Below, piece by piece: positions 62,361 through 64,000 of a stretch of DNA of 64,000 nucleotides; the first letter of the stretch is position 1, and each line of letters opens with the position of its first letter. The notes beneath the pieces were generated by a model. That model did no database searches, had not been told where the DNA came from, and saw nothing but the letters and a program-made list of their open reading frames with translations. Source of the DNA: Henricia sp. BOLD:AAB3569 (Eukaryota; Echinodermata; Asteroidea; Spinulosida; Echinasteridae); NCBI GenBank assembly GCA_037783545.1, contig JBBELK010000397.1, positions 992,001 to 1,056,000 of the forward strand, read 5' to 3'. The position numbers and the translations under genes are program-made.

Positions 62361-64000
62361 GACCCACCCCTGTTTGTGACGGGAATTTGCCCAAAGTGTG
62401 GTCTAAATGCCGGCAAATTTGGAGGTCAAGGAATTTCCCGACAAACTTCAAATTTTGCATGCTCCAAACTCTCTATGTTCCACACTCGTCAAAAAAAATT
62501 GACAGACTTTCGCCGGGAAATTGCCGATAAATTTCAGGATGTAGGGAAAACTTCCTGCATACTCCGAAGACCGTGGCTGTCTGTGCGCGTGAGCGGTCCT
62601 TTGGACGGCCGTTGACCCACCCCTGTTTGTGACGGGAATTTGCCCAAAGTGTGGTCTAAATGCCGGCGAATTTGGAGGTCAAGGAATTTCCCGACAAACT
62701 TGAAATTTTGCATGCTCCAAACTCTCTATGTTCCACACTCGACATCAAAAATTGACAGACTTTCGCCGGGAAATTGCCGATAAATTTCAGGATGTAGGGA
62801 AAACTTCCTGCCTACTCCGAAGACCGTGGCTGTCTGTGCGCGTGAGCGGTCCTTTGGACGGCCGTTGACCCACCCCTGTTTGTGACGGGAATTTGCCCAA
62901 AGTGTGGTCTAAATGCCGGCAAATTTGGAGGTCAAGGAATTTCCCGACAAACTTCAAATTTTGCATGCTCCAAACTCTCTATGTTCCACACTCGTCATAA
63001 AAAATTGACAGACTTTCGCCGGGAAATTGCCGATAAATTTCAGGATGTAGGGAAAACTTCCTGCCTACTCCGAAGACCGTGGCTGTCTGTGCGCGTGAGC
63101 GGTCCTTTGGACGGCCGTTGACCCACCCCTGTTTGTGACGGGAATTTGCCCAAAGTGTGGTCTAAATGCCGGCAAATTTGGAGGTCAAGGAATTTCCCGA
63201 CAAACTTCAAATTTTGCATGCTCCAAACTCTCTATGTTCCACACTCGTCATAAAAAAATTGACAGACTTTCGCCGGGAAATTGCCGATAAATTTCAGGAT
63301 GTAGGGAAAACTTCCTGCATACTCCGAAGACCGTGGCTGTCTGTGCGCGTGAGCGGTCCTTTGGACGGCCGTTGACCCACCCCTGTTTGTGACGGGAATT
63401 TGCCCAAAGTGTGGTCTAAATGCCGGCAAATTTGGAGGTCAAGGAATTTCCCGACAAACTTCAAATTTTGCATGCTCCAAACTCTCTATGTTCCACACTC
63501 GTCATAAAAAATTGACAGACTTTCGCCGGGAAATTGCCGATAAATTTCAGGATGTAGGGAAAACTTCCTGCATACTCCGAAGACCGTGGCTGTCTGTGCG
63601 CGTGAGCGGTCCTTTGGACGGCCGTTGACCCACCCCTGTTTGTGACGGGAATTTGCCCAAAGTGTGGTCTAAATGCCGGCAAATTTGGAGGTCAAGGAAT
63701 TTCCCGACAAACTTGAAATTTTGCATGCTCCAAACTCTCTATGTTCCACACTCGTCATCAAAAATTGACAGACTTTCGCCGGGAAATTGCCGATAAATTT
63801 CAGGATGTAGGGAAAACTTCCTGCCTACTCCGAAGACCGTGGCTGTCTGTGCGCGTGAGCGGTCCTTTGGACGGCCGTTGACCCACCCCTGTTTGTGACG
63901 GGAATTTGCCCAAAGTGTGGTCTAAATGCCGGCAAATTTGGAGGTCAAGGAATTTCCCGACAAACTTCAAATTTGGCATGCTCCAAACTCTCTATGTTCC
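62361..64000. repeat. Return to flank-type satellite
   Basis: The CATCAAAAATTG type, absent from 13.8 to 62.6 kb, reappears at 62743 and 63756. It alternates with CATAAAAAATTG monomers and one seven-A monomer (63120-63373), as in segment I. Private changes are CGTCAAAAAAAATTG near 62490, GCCGGCGAATTTGG near 62665 and CTCGACATC near 62740. Confidence 0.8.

Larger units (their letters stand above)
51607..64000. repeat. Satellite array segment VI (49 monomers, runs off the window)
   Basis: The 12,394 bp equal 49 monomers, minus two 2-bp deletions (near 54632 and 56908) plus one extra A (near 63255). The first 3.6 kb belong to duplication R, the middle holds 9-monomer and 7-monomer higher-order repeats, and the last 1.6 kb are flank type. 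The array is still running at the window end. Confidence 0.97.

Noticed and set aside
1..64000. CRISPR array
   Set aside because: The repeats are 253 bp and contiguous, with no unique spacers and no cas genes. The 32-bp array in the element also lacks spacers.
1..64000. tRNA, rRNA, telomere repeats or replication origin
   Set aside because: I found no TTAGGG-like runs, no cloverleaf-like gene and no rRNA-like sequence. Short AT-rich stretches in the element core are too unspecific to call an origin.

Overview
This window is a eukaryotic satellite-DNA array. About 94% of it is a head-to-tail tandem repeat with a 253-bp monomer: 237 complete monomers plus a 153-bp partial at the left edge, counted in the phase of the insertion site described below. 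Monomers look about 97-99% alike by eye. I see no credible cellular protein gene, tRNA or rRNA. Every monomer carries short open frames on both strands, but 253 is not a multiple of 3 and each frame closes within about one monomer. The layered repeats, the non-autonomous terminal-inverted-repeat (TIR) elements and an NF-Y type CCAAT box point to a eukaryotic heterochromatic or centromere-like locus, perhaps in an animal. I cannot name the species, and I do not recognise the satellite from memory.

The only non-satellite sequence is five copies of one mobile element: 13822-14639 (818 bp), 31334-32119 (786 bp), 33901-34622 (722 bp), 35898-36715 (818 bp) and 50885-51606 (722 bp). Each has 128-bp TIRs that I read as perfect, and each TIR folds again on itself through a nested 17-bp inverted repeat. 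The core holds a 32-bp minisatellite whose copy number explains all the length differences (5, 4, 2, 5 and 2 full units). A CCAAT box lies to its left and a TATA-like box to its right. No transposase is present. All five copies sit at exactly the same point of the monomer (after monomer base 132) inside the same duplicated 11-bp target ACACTCGTCAT. This is best explained by one insertion that was later multiplied by satellite turnover.

Layout: 1-13821 is flank-type satellite, in which CATCAAAAATTG monomers alternate with CATAAAAAATTG monomers. 13822-62360 is the element-bearing domain, which lacks the CATCAAAA type altogether. 62361-64000 returns to the flank type. Within the domain a block of about 13 kb (21601-34622) recurs at 39125-51606. 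The tract to the right of element copy 1 recurs to the right of copies 4 and 5. Local higher-order repeats of 3, 4, 7 and 9 monomers (759, 1011-1014, 1771 and 2275 bp) are nested inside these blocks. Markers left and right of the five elements occur in all four possible combinations, which is direct evidence of exchange through the element. The window thus records insertion of a TIR element into a satellite, its passive spread by unequal exchange and block duplication, and recombination at or near its right TIR.
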